A stretch of 64,000 nt of DNA from Candidatus Iainarchaeum sp. (GCA_002688035.1 NZBU01000008.1:1-64000), one strand, 5' to 3'. Counted from the first letter of the stretch, positions 7,339 through 16,261 are shown. The notes: generated from the sequence alone by a model not told the origin. Numbers and translations are program-made.

Positions 7339-7851
7339 TTACTCTACTTCGATCTGAATCTTTTTTCCAAGCACTGGAAGCAGTCTCTTTAATTCGAGAG
7401 TAGAATTCTTTTCAACCTTTATGTCTTCCAAAGATTTTTCAACAAACTTTCCATTAATCTCATAGATGAAATAGCCTTTCTTTCCATCAACGCTTGAAAT
7501 GAAGTGTCCTTCTTTGCCCACTCCAATTTTGATTCCAGGCATTTTCTTAATGCAATCCAACATTGTCTTTCCTTTTTTCGAGCGGACAATTAGCGGCTGG
7601 TCCATTAAGTCCCAGAGGGATTTAAGTTTCTCCATGGCCTCTTTTTTAGCTGTTAGAACATGACTGTTCCCTACTTCCTTTCGCTCCACAAGTCCTGCTC
7701 CCTCAAGACAATTAGCATGTCTAAGGGCAACAGGAACAGAGATATTCAGTTCGCGTGCAAGTGCTGAGATGTGCATTTCCGTGTTAAGCAGTATCTTTAG
7801 CATGCTTCTTCTATTACTATTTCCAAGTACTCTAAAAACATCCATGCACAA
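7339..7851 (-). CDS. Winged-helix (ArsR-type) regulator with C-terminal DUF4430-like domain
   Basis: 170 residues. Residues 1-80 are an ArsR-like winged helix (DVFRVLGNSNRRSMLKILL, then ISALARELNISVPVALRHAN). Residues about 105-170 (GHFISSVDGKKGYFIYEINGK, then SLEDIKVEKNSTLEL) follow the beta-grasp-like pattern of DUF4430/transcobalamin C-terminal domains: a 'GYFIxSIDG' strand, a 'W/F-x-Y-x-NG' strand and a final 'v.dgd.le' strand. The divergent neighbour is a secreted protein whose N-terminus is a DUF4430 domain, so regulator and target may share this fold. Regulator start: GTG/ATG pair at 7851/7845. It probably binds the inverted repeats in the 85-bp intergenic region. Confidence 0.6.
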   Translation of the reverse strand: MCMDVFRVLGNSNRRSMLKILLNTEMHISALARELNISVPVALRHANCLEGAGLVERKEVGNSHVLTAKKEAMEKLKSLWDLMDQPLIVRSKKGKTMLDCIKKMPGIKIGVGKEGHFISSVDGKKGYFIYEINGKFVEKSLEDIKVEKNSTLELKRLLPVLGKKIQIEVE

Positions 7852-7860
7852 TCACAGGTA

Positions 7861-7918
7861 TTACCCATATTGGTAACGATTAATATCAGTTCTGGGAACC
7901 ATTTAAAAACATTGGTTC
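7861..7918. promoter_or_regulatory. Inverted repeats (candidate operators) between the HTH-DUF4430 and DUF4430 genes
   Basis: TTACC-6-GGTAA occupies 7861-7876, beside the regulator start. GAACCA(7896-7901)-11-TGGTTC(7913-7918) brackets the TATA core TTTAAAAAC of the rightward gene. Binding at the second site would cover the TATA box and repress. The half-sites GGTAA and GGTTC are related, consistent with one ArsR-type protein. Confidence 0.5.
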
Positions 7919-7951
7919 TAATTTCCTAAAAAGTATTTGGAGGCGAATTTT

Positions 7952-9724
7952 TTGAAGAAAGTGATTGTTTTAGTTTTGTGTTTTGCCATGTTCTTTGGAG
8001 CAGTGCAGGCAAAAGATGTTACGGTAATATTCAATTTTCCAGAAGGAACAACAGACATAGTGGATACAGTTAGTGTGAATGAGGACGCAAATGCGTTTAC
8101 TGCAGTTGCACTGGCAGCTCAGAACAATGGAGTAGAATTAGATTTGTCATATTATGATCCGCCAGGAGGATTCTTCGTAAACAGTATTGACGGGGTTGCG
8201 CCAGGTACAAGTGAGTATTGGGGTTTATTCATAAACTACCTTTTCTCAATGACTGATGGGATGAGCACTTATATTCCCGAGGACAACGACATTGTGGAGT
8301 TTGCAATCGTGGGCTTTGACTTCTCACAGCTTGAACTGACTGTTGAGGTTCTCGGCGAAGCTGGAACCGGAGTTAATAATGCCGAGCTCTTCATAAACAA
8401 CAGTCCTGTTCAGATAGGAATAACTGATAATGAGGGTTTATTTACAGGTGATGTTGGGTTAAAGAAAGGATCTTACACGATCACCGCGAGAAAAGATGGT
8501 GAAAAAGTTTCTAAATCTTTTATTGTAACTGATTACGAGCCACAAAGTGTCTCACTTGCGTTCAATAGTATTGTTGCAAACGCAGTGCAGTGGCTTGTAT
8601 CAAACCAAGGGAGCAACGGAGAAATTGGTTCCCACGCGGTTTGGGGAAATTCTTTTACCCTAATGGCTCTAAGTCTTTCAGAGGAAAATGAGGGGACAAA
8701 GCAAAGTGCAATGGATTACTTGCTTGCAAACCAGAAAGAAGATACAGGTTTTTCATATCCTGGCTTTGACAGTGATATATTACACACTGCACTTTCTACA
8801 ATTGCTTTGCTGGTCAATGGCCAAACAATTGAAGATTTTGCAAAAGGCAGTGTAACTTCAATAGATTACCTGCTTGACGGGCAAGAAGATGACGGTGGAT
8901 TTAGTGGTTGGAATACAAGTGATTCTGACACAACATCCTGGGCAAGCCTTGCGCTTCTTTCAGTAGGTGGGCCTTTGCCAACAAAGAATGGGCTTTCACC
9001 AACAGACTTTTTGTTATCAGTTCAGAATGAAGATGGTGGATTTCCATATGGTGCAGGACAGGATAGTGGGCTAGATTACACTGCAGAGGCAATAATGACT
9101 TTTGCGGCAGCTTCATATCCAAAAGAAGGCAGTGCTGATGATGCACTTTCTTTCATCGTAAACGAGAAAGATAATGCAGGATGTTTGTCCAATGCATATA
9201 CAACAGCTCTTGGGGCAATGGCTCTAGAAGCATATGGAGGGGACTCAGCAGAACTCTTGGAGTGTTTGGAGCAGATGCAGCTCCCTGACAATGGTTTTGG
9301 AAGGGACGGGGAAAACAGTAATGCTGTTGACACTGCGCTTGCAGTTATTGCACTTAGCGGGAAGACCCTGCCTCTAATAGTTGTTGAGCAGGGTGGAGAT
9401 GGCGATGCAATCCAAGTTGAAAGCATTGTTCAATTCAATGTCTCCATAACCAACAATGGAAAAGTTCCAGCCAATGATGTTCATATCTCCCTGGAAGGAA
9501 TTCCACAGGATTGGATATTGGTTGGGCAGTCTAACCTTGAGTTGGGTGAGATAAGGTCGGGGCAGACAAAGGAAGCTGAAATCTTTGTTGAGATGAATGG
9601 GGCGGGTGTTTACTCAATCAAAGCAATTGTTTCTGCTGTTGGTGTGCTTGGAGATGTATACTCTAACACACTCTCCCTTGACATTGCTTCGGCAGACCTA
9701 AGTGTAAACATTGAGAGGGATTAG
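7952..9724 (+). CDS. Secreted DUF4430 - terpenoid cyclase-fold (prenyltransferase-repeat) - CARDB protein
   Basis: 590 residues from the TTG at 7952, which has a GGAGG site 8 nt upstream (the track start at 7937 overlaps that site). The order is: signal peptide; DUF4430/transcobalamin-C-like domain (residues 20-125, with GGFFVNSIDG and WGLFINYL); a short Ig-like/carboxypeptidase-regulatory-like repeat (about 130-205); an alpha/alpha-barrel of squalene-cyclase/prenyltransferase repeats (about 210-475, repeated DDGGFSGW and EDGGFPYG motifs); and a CARDB-like beta domain (480-585). The layout resembles vitamin B12-binding or surface ligand-binding proteins. It is regulated by the divergent HTH-DUF4430 gene, I infer. 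The gene after it supplies a probable anchor or partner. Confidence 0.7.
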   Translation: MKKVIVLVLCFAMFFGAVQAKDVTVIFNFPEGTTDIVDTVSVNEDANAFTAVALAAQNNGVELDLSYYDPPGGFFVNSIDGVAPGTSEYWGLFINYLFSMTDGMSTYIPEDNDIVEFAIVGFDFSQLELTVEVLGEAGTGVNNAELFINNSPVQIGITDNEGLFTGDVGLKKGSYTITARKDGEKVSKSFIVTDYEPQSVSLAFNSIVANAVQWLVSNQGSNGEIGSHAVWGNSFTLMALSLSEENEGTKQSAMDYLLANQKEDTGFSYPGFDSDILHTALSTIALLVNGQTIEDFAKGSVTSIDYLLDGQEDDGGFSGWNTSDSDTTSWASLALLSVGGPLPTKNGLSPTDFLLSVQNEDGGFPYGAGQDSGLDYTAEAIMTFAAASYPKEGSADDALSFIVNEKDNAGCLSNAYTTALGAMALEAYGGDSAELLECLEQMQLPDNGFGRDGENSNAVDTALAVIALSGKTLPLIVVEQGGDGDAIQVESIVQFNVSITNNGKVPANDVHISLEGIPQDWILVGQSNLELGEIRSGQTKEAEIFVEMNGAGVYSIKAIVSAVGVLGDVYSNTLSLDIASADLSVNIERD

Positions 9725-9726
9725 AA

Positions 9727-10213
9727 GTGAAAAGAAAACTAGGAGTTAGCTTGCTTCTCGCAGTTCTCCTAGTTTCCACTTTCTTTCTTTTCAATGCTCC
9801 AATAACAGGTTTCTTTGGTTTGAGTGCAGCAGACTCTGATGTTAAGGATTCTGCGGAGACAGTTGAAGAGGAAAGCGATGGGGGCTTTGAGGCTGGGCTC
9901 TCATATGAAGTTTTGAAAAAAAACCAGTATTTTAGCTAGTCCCTTGGGCTATTATAAAATAGGTTCATGTCCTGAGACAACAGACGTTGAATTAAAAGTT
10001 AGAAATACTGGGGGAGCGGACGCGAAAAAGATTGCAGTCATTTTCCCAGATTCTTTTAGAATTACTGCTTGCGAGAACTGCGAAATCGATGTTTTAGAGC
10101 AGGGTAGTGAGAGGATAGTGCGGGCAAAACTATGCAGAAATCTTGATGAAGAAGCAAATCTAGAGATTACCGCGGTTAATGTTCCCACAACAAGTGTTTT
10201 GCTTGTCGGCTAA
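9727..10213 (+). pseudogene. Frameshifted secreted CARDB-like protein (A8 slippage)
   Basis: Two ORFs, 9727-9939 (signal peptide, acidic linker) and 9944-10213 (CARDB-like beta sandwich, KVRNTGGADAKKIAVIF), read as one protein if one A is dropped from the A8 run at 9916-9923: LKK then TSILASPLGYYKIGSCPE follows. As sequenced, the first ORF ends at TAG 9937. The gene starts GTG 2 nt after the previous stop, so it is in the same operon. It may be a sequencing or assembly error, a real pseudogene, transcriptional slippage, or a phase-variable surface gene. The combined product would be about 160 residues with an N-terminal anchor and two cysteines in ITACENCEIDV. Confidence 0.6.
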
Positions 10214-10320
10214 TACTGAAAACACTTGTTTTTGGCAGATACGCCATTTCTGAATTCCTTTTTAAATGTTTGCAGATGAATAGTTTTTATTACTAAACAT
10301 TGATTTGAGTAGTGTTAAGA

Positions 10321-10617
10321 ATGACCAATAAGAAAGCAAGAGGAAAAAGATCAAAAACACGAAGAAAGCTCCGTGCGCGCGACAAGAAGACCGTGAACCA
10401 GCTTGTAAGGGTTTTTGCAGAAAAGGACAACGTGAGGGTTCGCATTGACTCTAGTATCCACGCTGGTATGCCATCAGCAAAGTACAACGGTTTTGGTGGA
10501 AAAGTTGTTGGTACAAGGGGAAGCGCATTTGAAGTTGCGGTAAAAGATGGAAATATTCCACGTGTTTTGATTGTGCATCCTGCACACTTGCAGAGCCTGG
10601 GAGGCGGAAAATCATGA
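10321..10617 (+). CDS. rpl21e: 50S ribosomal protein L21e
   Basis: 98 residues from the ATG at 10321. It has a basic N-terminus (GKRSKTRRKLRARDKK), then VRVRIDSSIHAGMPSAKYNG and GKVVGTRGSAFEVAVKDG, the eL21 SH3-like core. A TATA-like ctttttaaatg precedes it by about 50-60 nt. It opens the usual archaeal cluster L21e-rpoF-DUF655-ksgA, and its stop overlaps the rpoF ATG by 4 nt. Confidence 0.95.
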   Translation: MTNKKARGKRSKTRRKLRARDKKTVNQLVRVFAEKDNVRVRIDSSIHAGMPSAKYNGFGGKVVGTRGSAFEVAVKDGNIPRVLIVHPAHLQSLGGGKS

Positions 10618-10952
10618 TTGGAGAAGGATTAATTCAGAAGAAGCCTGTTAATTTGGCGGAAGTCAAGGCAATCTTGAGCACAAGGAAGAAAGATGCCGAG
10701 CTCAACTATGAACAGGACATTGCTTTAAAGTATGCGAGAAAGTTCGCTAAGACTAGTCCAAAGGACACAGAGAAACTCTCCAAGGAACTATCCAAGATAG
10801 AATCGCTTACACCTGAGTTAGCAACAAAGATCATTGACCTGCTTCCTATAAAGAAGGAAACGCTGGAACTCATTATTCAACGTGACGCACAGGTAAGCCA
10901 AGAAGATTTTGCAAAGGTACTTGAATTAACTACCAAGTATCGCAAAAAATAA
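10614..10952 (+). CDS. rpoF: DNA-directed RNA polymerase subunit F (Rpb4)
   Basis: 112 residues with the Rpb4/RpoF HRDC-like helical pattern (NLAEVKAILSTRKKDAELNY at the N-terminus and LTPELATKIIDLLPIKKETL centrally). It pairs with RpoE in the polymerase stalk. The ATGA overlap with rpl21e and the following DUF655 gene are conserved context in euryarchaea. Confidence 0.93.
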   Translation: MIGEGLIQKKPVNLAEVKAILSTRKKDAELNYEQDIALKYARKFAKTSPKDTEKLSKELSKIESLTPELATKIIDLLPIKKETLELIIQRDAQVSQEDFAKVLELTTKYRKK

Positions 10953-10980
10953 TTAAAAAAACTAGAAGAGGTTTTTGGCA

Positions 10981-11550
10981 GTGCTGAACGAAGACTACGC
11001 TATAGTGTTAGATTACCTGGCTAAGGGACATCCAAATGCATTCAAGTCAGAGCCAACGGCGCAGGTAATGGGTACAGAGTTCTTTACTCTGCTAGAAGTA
11101 GTGCCAAAGGGAGAGCTCAAAATAGGTGAAAAAATTTATGTTGGCAAAGAAGAGAGGGACAAAGTAGAGTATATTAAGAAGCGGATTCCTTTCAAGAGCC
11201 TTACTTCAACAGCCATTTCAGAGCTGGAAAAGACAATTGAGAAAACTATTGAAGGTAACAACGAAAAGTTCCTTGATTTCTTTAATGCTGCCGGACCCAT
11301 TACGATTAAGAGACACCAGTTGGAGTTACTCCCTGGTTTTGGAAAAAAGCACATGCTTGACTTGCTTAAGGAGCGCGACAAAAAGCCCTTTGAATCATTT
11401 GAGGACATTGCCAGTCGTGTGAAACTTGTTCCAAATCCAATGAATAGTCTTGTAAAGAGAGTCATGGAAGAATTGGAGTATGACGATCTCAAACACTACT
11501 TGTTTGCAAGACCCCCTGCAAAAGAACGGCCTTTTGGCAGAAGACCTTAA
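10981..11550 (+). CDS. DUF655 family protein (helix-hairpin-helix nucleic-acid binding)
   Basis: 189 residues from GTG 10981, chosen because AGAAGAGG lies 9 nt upstream (only 3 nt from the TTG at 10975). The N-terminal half is an OB/TRAM-like domain typical of DUF655 (YAIVLDYLAKGHP, then LKIGEKIYVGKEERDKV). The second half has a helix-hairpin-helix (HQLELLPGFGKKHMLDLLKERD) and ends basic. It always sits between rpoF and ksgA in archaea. The biochemical role is unknown, though RNA binding in ribosome biogenesis is suspected from context. Confidence 0.85.
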   Translation: MLNEDYAIVLDYLAKGHPNAFKSEPTAQVMGTEFFTLLEVVPKGELKIGEKIYVGKEERDKVEYIKKRIPFKSLTSTAISELEKTIEKTIEGNNEKFLDFFNAAGPITIKRHQLELLPGFGKKHMLDLLKERDKKPFESFEDIASRVKLVPNPMNSLVKRVMEELEYDDLKHYLFARPPAKERPFGRRP

Positions 11551-11575
11551 AATGCTTTTCTAGGCAGTGCTTTTT

Positions 11576-12400
11576 ATGGAATTATTCGATGAACTAAACC
11601 AGTTAATGGTCAAATACCGATTCAGGCCAAACAGAAAGATGGCCCAGCTTTTCATGGTCAAGCAGGATGTACTAGCCAGGCTTGTCAAGGAAGCAGACCT
11701 CTCTGAAAAAGATACTGTGCTTGAGATTGGTGCGGGAACAGGTTTTCTCACTCGCGAACTGCAAAAAAAGTGCAAGGTTGTTGCAGTTGAACTTGACAGC
11801 ACTCTTTTTGAACTTCTTGAGAATGAGCTTCCAAAAGAAAACCTAAAGCTGATTCATGGAAACTTTTTGGAAGTTGATGTTGGAAAGATAACAAAGATTG
11901 TTGCCTTACCGCCCTACACTATTTCAGCCAACATATTGGCAAAGATTTTTGAGGTGGAGCCAAAACTTTGTATTCTTGTTTTTCAAAAGGAGTTTGTTGA
12001 AAAGCTCGCGGCAGAACCAGGTTTTCTGGAGTACAATGCGATGAGCGTTCTCACCCAATACCACTTTGATGTTGAAAACCTTGGTCTTATTCCCGCGGGA
12101 AGTTTTTTCCCAAGGCCAAAGTCACACTCAGCAATACTAAAGCTCTCTGCATCAAAAAAGCACGGGCAGGCAAAAGATAACGCGCTATTCTACACTTTTA
12201 TAAAATCTGTTTTTAGATTCCAAAACAAGAATGTTACAAATTCTGTGAAAAACAGTCTTCCGTTCCTCGGAGAAAAGTTTAAGGACCCGGAAGTCATCAA
12301 CAAAATAGTGGGAAAGCTGGAAAAACATCCGCTGGCAAAAACAAAAACAAATTTGTTATCCTGCAAAGAATTTGTAGATCTTTTTAACGAATTGTTCTAA
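11576..12400 (+). CDS. ksgA: 16S rRNA A1518/A1519 dimethyltransferase (Dim1/KsgA)
   Basis: 274 residues. The SAM site is VLEIGAGTGFLTRELQ, the catalytic block is ALPPYTISANILAKI (NLPY equivalent, here LPPY with the N replaced by an Ala-Leu sequence), followed by QKEFVEKLAAEPG and the C-terminal helical cap. The enzyme dimethylates two adenosines in helix 45 of 16S rRNA. The N of the usual N-L-P-Y motif is not seen (VALPPYTI), as in several archaeal Dim1 proteins, so activity should be checked. The ATG at 11576 is preferred over the GTG at 11567. Confidence 0.93.
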   Translation: MELFDELNQLMVKYRFRPNRKMAQLFMVKQDVLARLVKEADLSEKDTVLEIGAGTGFLTRELQKKCKVVAVELDSTLFELLENELPKENLKLIHGNFLEVDVGKITKIVALPPYTISANILAKIFEVEPKLCILVFQKEFVEKLAAEPGFLEYNAMSVLTQYHFDVENLGLIPAGSFFPRPKSHSAILKLSASKKHGQAKDNALFYTFIKSVFRFQNKNVTNSVKNSLPFLGEKFKDPEVINKIVGKLEKHPLAKTKTNLLSCKEFVDLFNELF

Positions 12401-12407
12401 CTTGGAC

Positions 12408-13928
12408 TTAGCTGAACTTTTCCAGAATTATTTTCTGCATTTGGATTACCCTGTCTTTTTTGGCGTACTCCACTGCCAACCCAAGTTTTCTCTTGTTCTC
12501 GGCGTGTATTTCCAGTACAGGCTGGCCCTTTTTCACCTTGTCGCCAACTTCTACAAATAATAGTACGCCTGCCTTTTTGTCTGCTGGCGCTCCCGCCATT
12601 CTAGCGAGCTGCGCGCATTTCTTAACATTAATCTTACTGATTTCTCCATTAGTCTTTGCCTTTACAATTTTCTTGAATGGTGCATACTTTACATCAAAAC
12701 TAGTTAACGCATATGCGCCCTGAGCCTTTATTATTTCCTGCATCTTCTTAAGGGCTTCTCCTGAAACAAGAATTTCTTTTGCCATATCTGTTCCCTTTCC
12801 TTTCTTGACCTTTCCAACAAGTTCAAGGAGCACGCCTGCTAGTTCACAGCTTTTTTGGGCAAGCGCATCAAATCTCTTTCCTTCAAGAATCTCCATCACA
12901 TGCTTGGCCTCAAGAGCCGGGCCAAACGCCCTTCCACTGGGTTCAGTTCCATTGGTCATTACGGCTTCAATGCGCATTCCAAGTTTTTTTCCAACAGCAA
13001 TAAACTTTTTCGCCATTTCCTCTGCTCTTTCTCTGGTGTGAACTTTCACATCAGGGCCTACAGGAAGATCAATCACAACATATTTTGCGCCGACACTTGC
13101 TTTCTTTGCCATCACACTAGCGATTATCTGGCCTGTCGGGTCAAGTGCAAAAGGATGCTCTATTTTAATGATTTTATCGTCAACTGGCGCGAGCTCGAGT
13201 GCGCCACCCCAAACTATTACTCCGCCAACCTTGTTTGTAATCTTCTTAATCTTGTCAATCGGCAAACTAACGTTTGCAAGCACTTCCATTGAGTCTGCTG
13301 TTCCTGCTGCAGAGGTAATGCTTCTGCTACTGGTTTTTGGAATGTGGTAGCCGGCCGCAGCTATTATTGGCACAATAATCATTGTTGCTCTACCGTTTGT
13401 TCCTCCAATACAGTGCTTGTCAAGAACCTTGTCATGGTCAAACTTTAATTGCAGTCCATCTTGTGAAAGTGCCTTTGTCATTGCAACTGTTTCCTCCAAA
13501 TTATAGTCATGGAAGTAGACTGCACTTACAAAGCCAGCGGCCTCTATTTCACTAAGCTTGTTTTGTCCAAGGTCATGAACTATTGCGCGAATCTCCTTCT
13601 CGCTAAGCGCATGACCGTCAAGTTTTTTCTTTATGAAACTAACGCTCTCTGGGGGGGCAACTGGCTGAACCATAACTTTTTCTCCGCGCCTAACCCCCAG
13701 TTTTTTCTGAACATCCTTGAACATTCCTGCCATGTTCTCTTTCAGCATCGTTTCTGTAGTATCAACTACGCAGGTAATCTTTTTTCTTGTTCTTGGGCAG
13801 GAAATCTGGATTCTGTCAAGTGGCAGTACCCCAAGTTCTTTTGCGTCATTGGAATTGAGAATAGCAATCATCTTACCGGCCTCTATGTCAAAGGGCCTGG
13901 CTTTCATTGCTTTTGTATACTGTTTCAT
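12408..13928 (-). CDS. deoA: AMP phosphorylase (thymidine phosphorylase family)
   Basis: 506 residues. The N-terminal 85-residue domain (MKARPFDIEAGKMIAILNSNDAKELG) is specific to archaeal AMP phosphorylase. The thymidine-phosphorylase core follows, with DKHCIGGTNGRATMI (phosphate binding) and TSSRSITSAAGTADSMEVLA (nucleobase site). The C-terminal PYNP_C domain ends the protein. It cleaves AMP, CMP or UMP to ribose-1,5-bisphosphate and base. In archaea this feeds RuBisCO form III via an isomerase (e2b2-like); neither partner is in this window. Confidence 0.93.
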   Translation of the reverse strand: MKQYTKAMKARPFDIEAGKMIAILNSNDAKELGVLPLDRIQISCPRTRKKITCVVDTTETMLKENMAGMFKDVQKKLGVRRGEKVMVQPVAPPESVSFIKKKLDGHALSEKEIRAIVHDLGQNKLSEIEAAGFVSAVYFHDYNLEETVAMTKALSQDGLQLKFDHDKVLDKHCIGGTNGRATMIIVPIIAAAGYHIPKTSSRSITSAAGTADSMEVLANVSLPIDKIKKITNKVGGVIVWGGALELAPVDDKIIKIEHPFALDPTGQIIASVMAKKASVGAKYVVIDLPVGPDVKVHTRERAEEMAKKFIAVGKKLGMRIEAVMTNGTEPSGRAFGPALEAKHVMEILEGKRFDALAQKSCELAGVLLELVGKVKKGKGTDMAKEILVSGEALKKMQEIIKAQGAYALTSFDVKYAPFKKIVKAKTNGEISKINVKKCAQLARMAGAPADKKAGVLLFVEVGDKVKKGQPVLEIHAENKRKLGLAVEYAKKDRVIQMQKIILEKFS

Positions 13929-13960
13929 TCAAACCGATAGAAAAAGAGACAAAGACTTAT

Positions 13961-14821
13961 TTAAACTTTTGGCTGTTTTGTTGAAAGTAGGGCTTTCTCA
14001 AGTTCCTTCTTGTATTTTGGGAGGCATATTTCCAGTGCTTCCCTAACATCTCTAACTTTACATTCTTTCTCAAGTTTTTCGGTGGACAAAATGCAGTTTG
14101 ACCTCTCTGCTTTCGTAATCTTATATAATTCTTCCAGAGAGATTATTTCATAATCAATGTTGCTATCCACAATTTCCTTGTAAAGTTCAAGTATTTCTGA
14201 GTGGGTTATTGCGCCCTTGTTCACCACATTATAGATTCCTGTTGCATTATTCTCCAGCAGTGTTTTTGCTGCTTCAAGGAAATCCGGAATATAGGTAATG
14301 GAATTTGGAATGTTTATTATGTGTTCATACCCAATAAGCTTGTTTATCAGATTCTTGTCGCTTGGAAAATCATCAAATGGCATTCTCAGCCTTAATTGCA
14401 GCACGTCAAATTCTTTAAGCATTTTTTCAATCGTGAGCTTGCTCCTACTGTAATAACTGCCTTCAAAGTTTGGTTTGTCGTCCTCTGAATAGCCTTTGCC
14501 GTTATTGTCGCCCTGGTAAATGCAACCTGTTCCAAGGTGAACCATTTTTACTCCTACTTTGTTGCAGGCCTCGAGGATTAAGAGTGGAACGCTCACATTT
14601 CCGATGAATGTTTCTGGTTTGTGTGTCTCGCACCAGTCAATATTCACTTTACCGGTGTTTCCAATGCAGTTTATTACAATTCGCGGGTTATAGCGGACTA
14701 TCTCCTCTTCAATGTCGCGGGCAGAATGAATTTTCCTATCAGATATAATAGTATTTTCAAGAAAATTATGGAACTTGTTTCCCATGAAACCGTTGCCAAG
14801 TATAAGGTATTCTGTGTTCAT
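13961..14821 (-). CDS. RmlD-like NAD(P)-dependent sugar reductase/epimerase (SDR)
   Basis: 286 residues. The Rossmann glycine motif is LILGNGFMGNKF, followed by RIVINCIGNTGK, GTGCIYQGDN and the catalytic Y-x3-K in SYYSRSKLTIEKML. It has an RmlD/dTDP-4-dehydrorhamnose reductase arrangement. The substrate is a nucleotide sugar, but which one is not known. It lies between AMP phosphorylase and the LOG-family gene, on the same strand as the pyr operon, yet is separated from it by 34 bp. Confidence 0.8.
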   Translation of the reverse strand: MNTEYLILGNGFMGNKFHNFLENTIISDRKIHSARDIEEEIVRYNPRIVINCIGNTGKVNIDWCETHKPETFIGNVSVPLLILEACNKVGVKMVHLGTGCIYQGDNNGKGYSEDDKPNFEGSYYSRSKLTIEKMLKEFDVLQLRLRMPFDDFPSDKNLINKLIGYEHIINIPNSITYIPDFLEAAKTLLENNATGIYNVVNKGAITHSEILELYKEIVDSNIDYEIISLEELYKITKAERSNCILSTEKLEKECKVRDVREALEICLPKYKKELEKALLSTKQPKV

Positions 14822-14855
14822 TACAGTCGCCTATACAAGAAGAGTTAAACCTCTA

Positions 14856-15404
14856 TTAATTCTTTTGCTTGTTGAGTTCAGCCACGACCTTTTCCACAAG
14901 CTTTTCAGGGTCATTATCGTAGATTATGGTTGCATCGCATTTTCCGGCAAAAAGTTCTTCAAGCTCTTTGGCCTTGTCTGAGATTCCACCTGTTCCGGTA
15001 AGGACTCCAATCACTTTTTCTTCAACGTAGGCTGCGCCGAATTCTATCATTATGCCAACTCTGCCATTAGCAATTATTACTGCATCACAACTTCTCACAA
15101 GTATAATGTTTCTGCCGTTAAAACCAAATCCAGTGTATATTGTTGCAGAGCATGCGTCCAAGGGAAGCTTGTATTTTTCCAAGTGCTCTTTTTCACTTGC
15201 AGCAGGACTAACACCCAGCACAAAAGCGTTGGCTTCGGAAGCAGCTTCGGCAGCTGCCTGTGGAACACCAATTGTTGCCCCATAAACCAGTATACTTTCA
15301 CTTTTCGCTATAGCACTTCCAATACCCCTTGCTTTTTCCAAAAGCCCTGAGTCATGGCTACCTGTCGCGGCACCCATTACTCCAATTTTGAATTTTCTAC
15401 TCAA
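14856..15404 (-). CDS. LOG/DprA-like Rossmann protein (TIGR00725 type)
   Basis: 182 residues. An N-terminal nucleotide-binding turn (KIGVMGAATGS) is followed by VYGATIGVPQAAAEAA and GFGFNGRNIILVRSCDAVI, with GRVGIMIEFGAAYVEE corresponding to the PGGxGTxxE region of LOG proteins but altered. LOG proteins hydrolyse nucleoside-5'-monophosphate-type substrates or bind nucleotides. It overlaps pyrF by 4 nt and is the last gene of the pyrimidine operon, so a nucleotide-related role is reasonable. Confidence 0.75.
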   Translation of the reverse strand: MSRKFKIGVMGAATGSHDSGLLEKARGIGSAIAKSESILVYGATIGVPQAAAEAASEANAFVLGVSPAASEKEHLEKYKLPLDACSATIYTGFGFNGRNIILVRSCDAVIIANGRVGIMIEFGAAYVEEKVIGVLTGTGGISDKAKELEELFAGKCDATIIYDNDPEKLVEKVVAELNKQKN

Positions 15405-16261
15405 GCCAGAGCCCCAATTTCTTCGTTGAGTTTTGCCACTGCTTTTGCTGCTGCGCCTGCAAAGTCATCAGTCTCTTGCTTCTCATAAGCATAGTTTATT
15501 CCGCTGCTAGAATTAATTCTCGCGAGTTGGAGATTGTAGCCTGCTTCTTTCAGTGCTGCAACAACTTCTGACGCACTGCCGCCCTGTGCACCCACACCAG
15601 GGATTAGCAGTGGGATTTGTTTTCCAGATTCAACAAACTTCTTTACAACTGCTTTCAATTCACCTATTGATGTCGCGCCAACCACTGCGCCAACATTTCC
15701 CATGGCTGTATCAGACCACTTGATGATTGCCTCACTTACAATCTCAAAATTCTTTTTCCCATTAACTTCTAAGTCCTGGAAGTCGCTTGCACCAGGGTTT
15801 GATGTTCTGTTAAGAATGTATACTCCTTTCTCTTTTCCAATTGTTTCCTCTATAAAGGGCATAACACTGTCTGTTCCCATGTAAGGTGCAATAGTTACGC
15901 AGTCTCCTTCCCAGAATTCGAACGCTTCTTTTGCATAGGCCTTCGAAGTCTTACCGATGTCCCCACGCTTTGCGTCAACTATTAGAGGGATTTTCATTTC
16001 CCTCACTTTCTCGCATACTTTTTTGAGTGCCTTCAAACCGTCAAAACCATATTGTGCATAGAAAGCATAGTTTGGTTTTACCGCGCCAGGAATTGCTCCC
16101 TCGCTTTTGCATACATCCAATATGTCTTCGTAAAATTTGCTTATGCGTATCTCAATACTACCGTGTTCAATTGGGATCCTGTCAAGTACTGGGTCGGCTC
16201 CCATACAAACTATAGAGTTTGTTTCTTGGCTGCTTTTAATCAGTAAGTCAACATAGTTCAT
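15401..16261 (-). CDS. pyrF: Orotidine 5'-phosphate decarboxylase
   Basis: 286 residues. The catalytic Lys-Asp-Lys-Asp region is IPLIVDAKRGDIGKTSKAY, and the family C-terminal GARINSSSGINYAY region is replaced by LARINSSSGINYAYEK. It is a long form (family two) OMPDC with PNYAFYAQYG. The ATG at 16261 overlaps the GNAT stop as ATGA and has GGAGGAGG just upstream; the earlier ATG at 16279 would start inside that site. It converts OMP to UMP, last step of de novo UMP synthesis. Confidence 0.93.
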   Translation of the reverse strand: MNYVDLLIKSSQETNSIVCMGADPVLDRIPIEHGSIEIRISKFYEDILDVCKSEGAIPGAVKPNYAFYAQYGFDGLKALKKVCEKVREMKIPLIVDAKRGDIGKTSKAYAKEAFEFWEGDCVTIAPYMGTDSVMPFIEETIGKEKGVYILNRTSNPGASDFQDLEVNGKKNFEIVSEAIIKWSDTAMGNVGAVVGATSIGELKAVVKKFVESGKQIPLLIPGVGAQGGSASEVVAALKEAGYNLQLARINSSSGINYAYEKQETDDFAGAAAKAVAKLNEEIGALA

